Source: Chrysochromulina parva
Lineage: Eukaryota > Haptophyta > Prymnesiales > Chrysochromulinaceae
NCBI GenBank assembly: GCA_002887195.1
Contig: PJAB01001390.1
Location: 1-14,854 of the forward strand
DNA: 14,854 nucleotides
Direction: 5' to 3'
Positions within the stretch are counted from its first letter, which is position 1; each line of letters starts with the position of its first letter. Below the pieces are notes generated by a model. It saw only the letters and a list, made by a program, of their open reading frames with translations, had not been told where the DNA came from and ran no database searches. Below, in pieces: positions 14,696 through 14,854 of this stretch. The position numbers were made by a program, and so were the translations under genes.

Positions 14696-14854
14696 ATGCG
14701 GCGATTCATGCGGCCCTCGTTCTTGCTAGCACTGTGTGCGAGCCAGACGGCGATTGGTGTCGAGCTTACGCCTACGGCTACAATCGCTGCGAAGGGCACG
14801 TTGCCGAGATCTACCCACGCTGTGTCTCATACAACAGAGACGACTCGTCCGCTC
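14696..14854 (+). CDS. Start of a secreted or organelle-targeted protein, cut by the window edge
   Basis: 53 codons, open to the right edge. The N-terminus is a good signal peptide: basic MRRFMR, hydrophobic core PSFLLALCASQTAIG, then a polar Thr/Ala-rich stretch (VELTPTATIAAKG). In algae with secondary plastids this can be either a plain secretion signal or the first half of a plastid-targeting leader. The Thr/Ser/Ala-rich, basic follow-on leaves both open. No mature domain is visible, so function cannot be assigned. The ATG choice is supported by the immediate signal peptide and by the shared 13-mer just upstream. Confidence 0.45.
   Translation, partial: MRRFMRPSFLLALCASQTAIGVELTPTATIAAKGTLPRSTHAVSHTTETTRPL

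Noticed and set aside
14431..14799. A 122-aa minus-strand ORF
   Set aside because: It is antisense to a better signal-peptide ORF, and its composition (Pro/Ser-rich with no domain) fits a shadow frame.

Overview
The window looks like nuclear DNA of a unicellular alga. Coding regions are GC-rich. Two genes are split by GT-AG introns that fall exactly where protein homology breaks. The proteins are eukaryotic types: a nucleolar ribosome-assembly factor, a TCF25/Rqc1 protein, a voltage-sensing PTEN-like phosphatase and a six-span lipid phosphatase. Simple repeats are very common. A haptophyte is my best guess from this style, but that is inference; another GC-rich alga is possible.

Layout from left to right. 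1-790 holds rearranged, partly coding-like minus-strand pieces with a 95-bp direct repeat. 1029-1895 (+) is an ESF2/ABT1 RRM protein. 2381-3271 (+) is an unrecognised Ala/Pro-rich ORF. 3937-6455 (-) is a two-exon voltage-sensing phosphatase (about 771 aa) with voltage sensor, PTEN-type phosphatase and C2 domain. 6770-10410 (-) is a six-exon TCF25/Rqc1 gene (about 757 aa). 10742-12229 (+) is a glycosyltransferase-like protein of a family I cannot name firmly. 13380-14180 (+) is a PAP2/LPP-type lipid phosphatase. 14696 to the right edge (+) is the start of an ORF with a signal peptide.

Two things stand out. First, the voltage-sensing phosphatase is complete at the motif level and carries residues that separate voltage-sensing phosphatases from plain PTEN. 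It would couple membrane voltage to phosphoinositide turnover in an alga. Second, the introns of the two minus-strand genes are built largely from short units related to TGATTGCC, TGATGGCC and TGATGACC. Several are bordered by tandem or direct duplications that copy the splice junction itself. This is the pattern expected if introns arise or grow by tandem duplication of AGGT-containing exon sequence.

I see no operon-like logic. The genes are independent eukaryotic units. TCF25 and the glycosyltransferase-like gene are divergent across a 331-bp gap, and the unrecognised ORF and the phosphatase gene converge. Gene models rest on reading frame, GT-AG rules and remembered family motifs; no alignment or transcript data were available.
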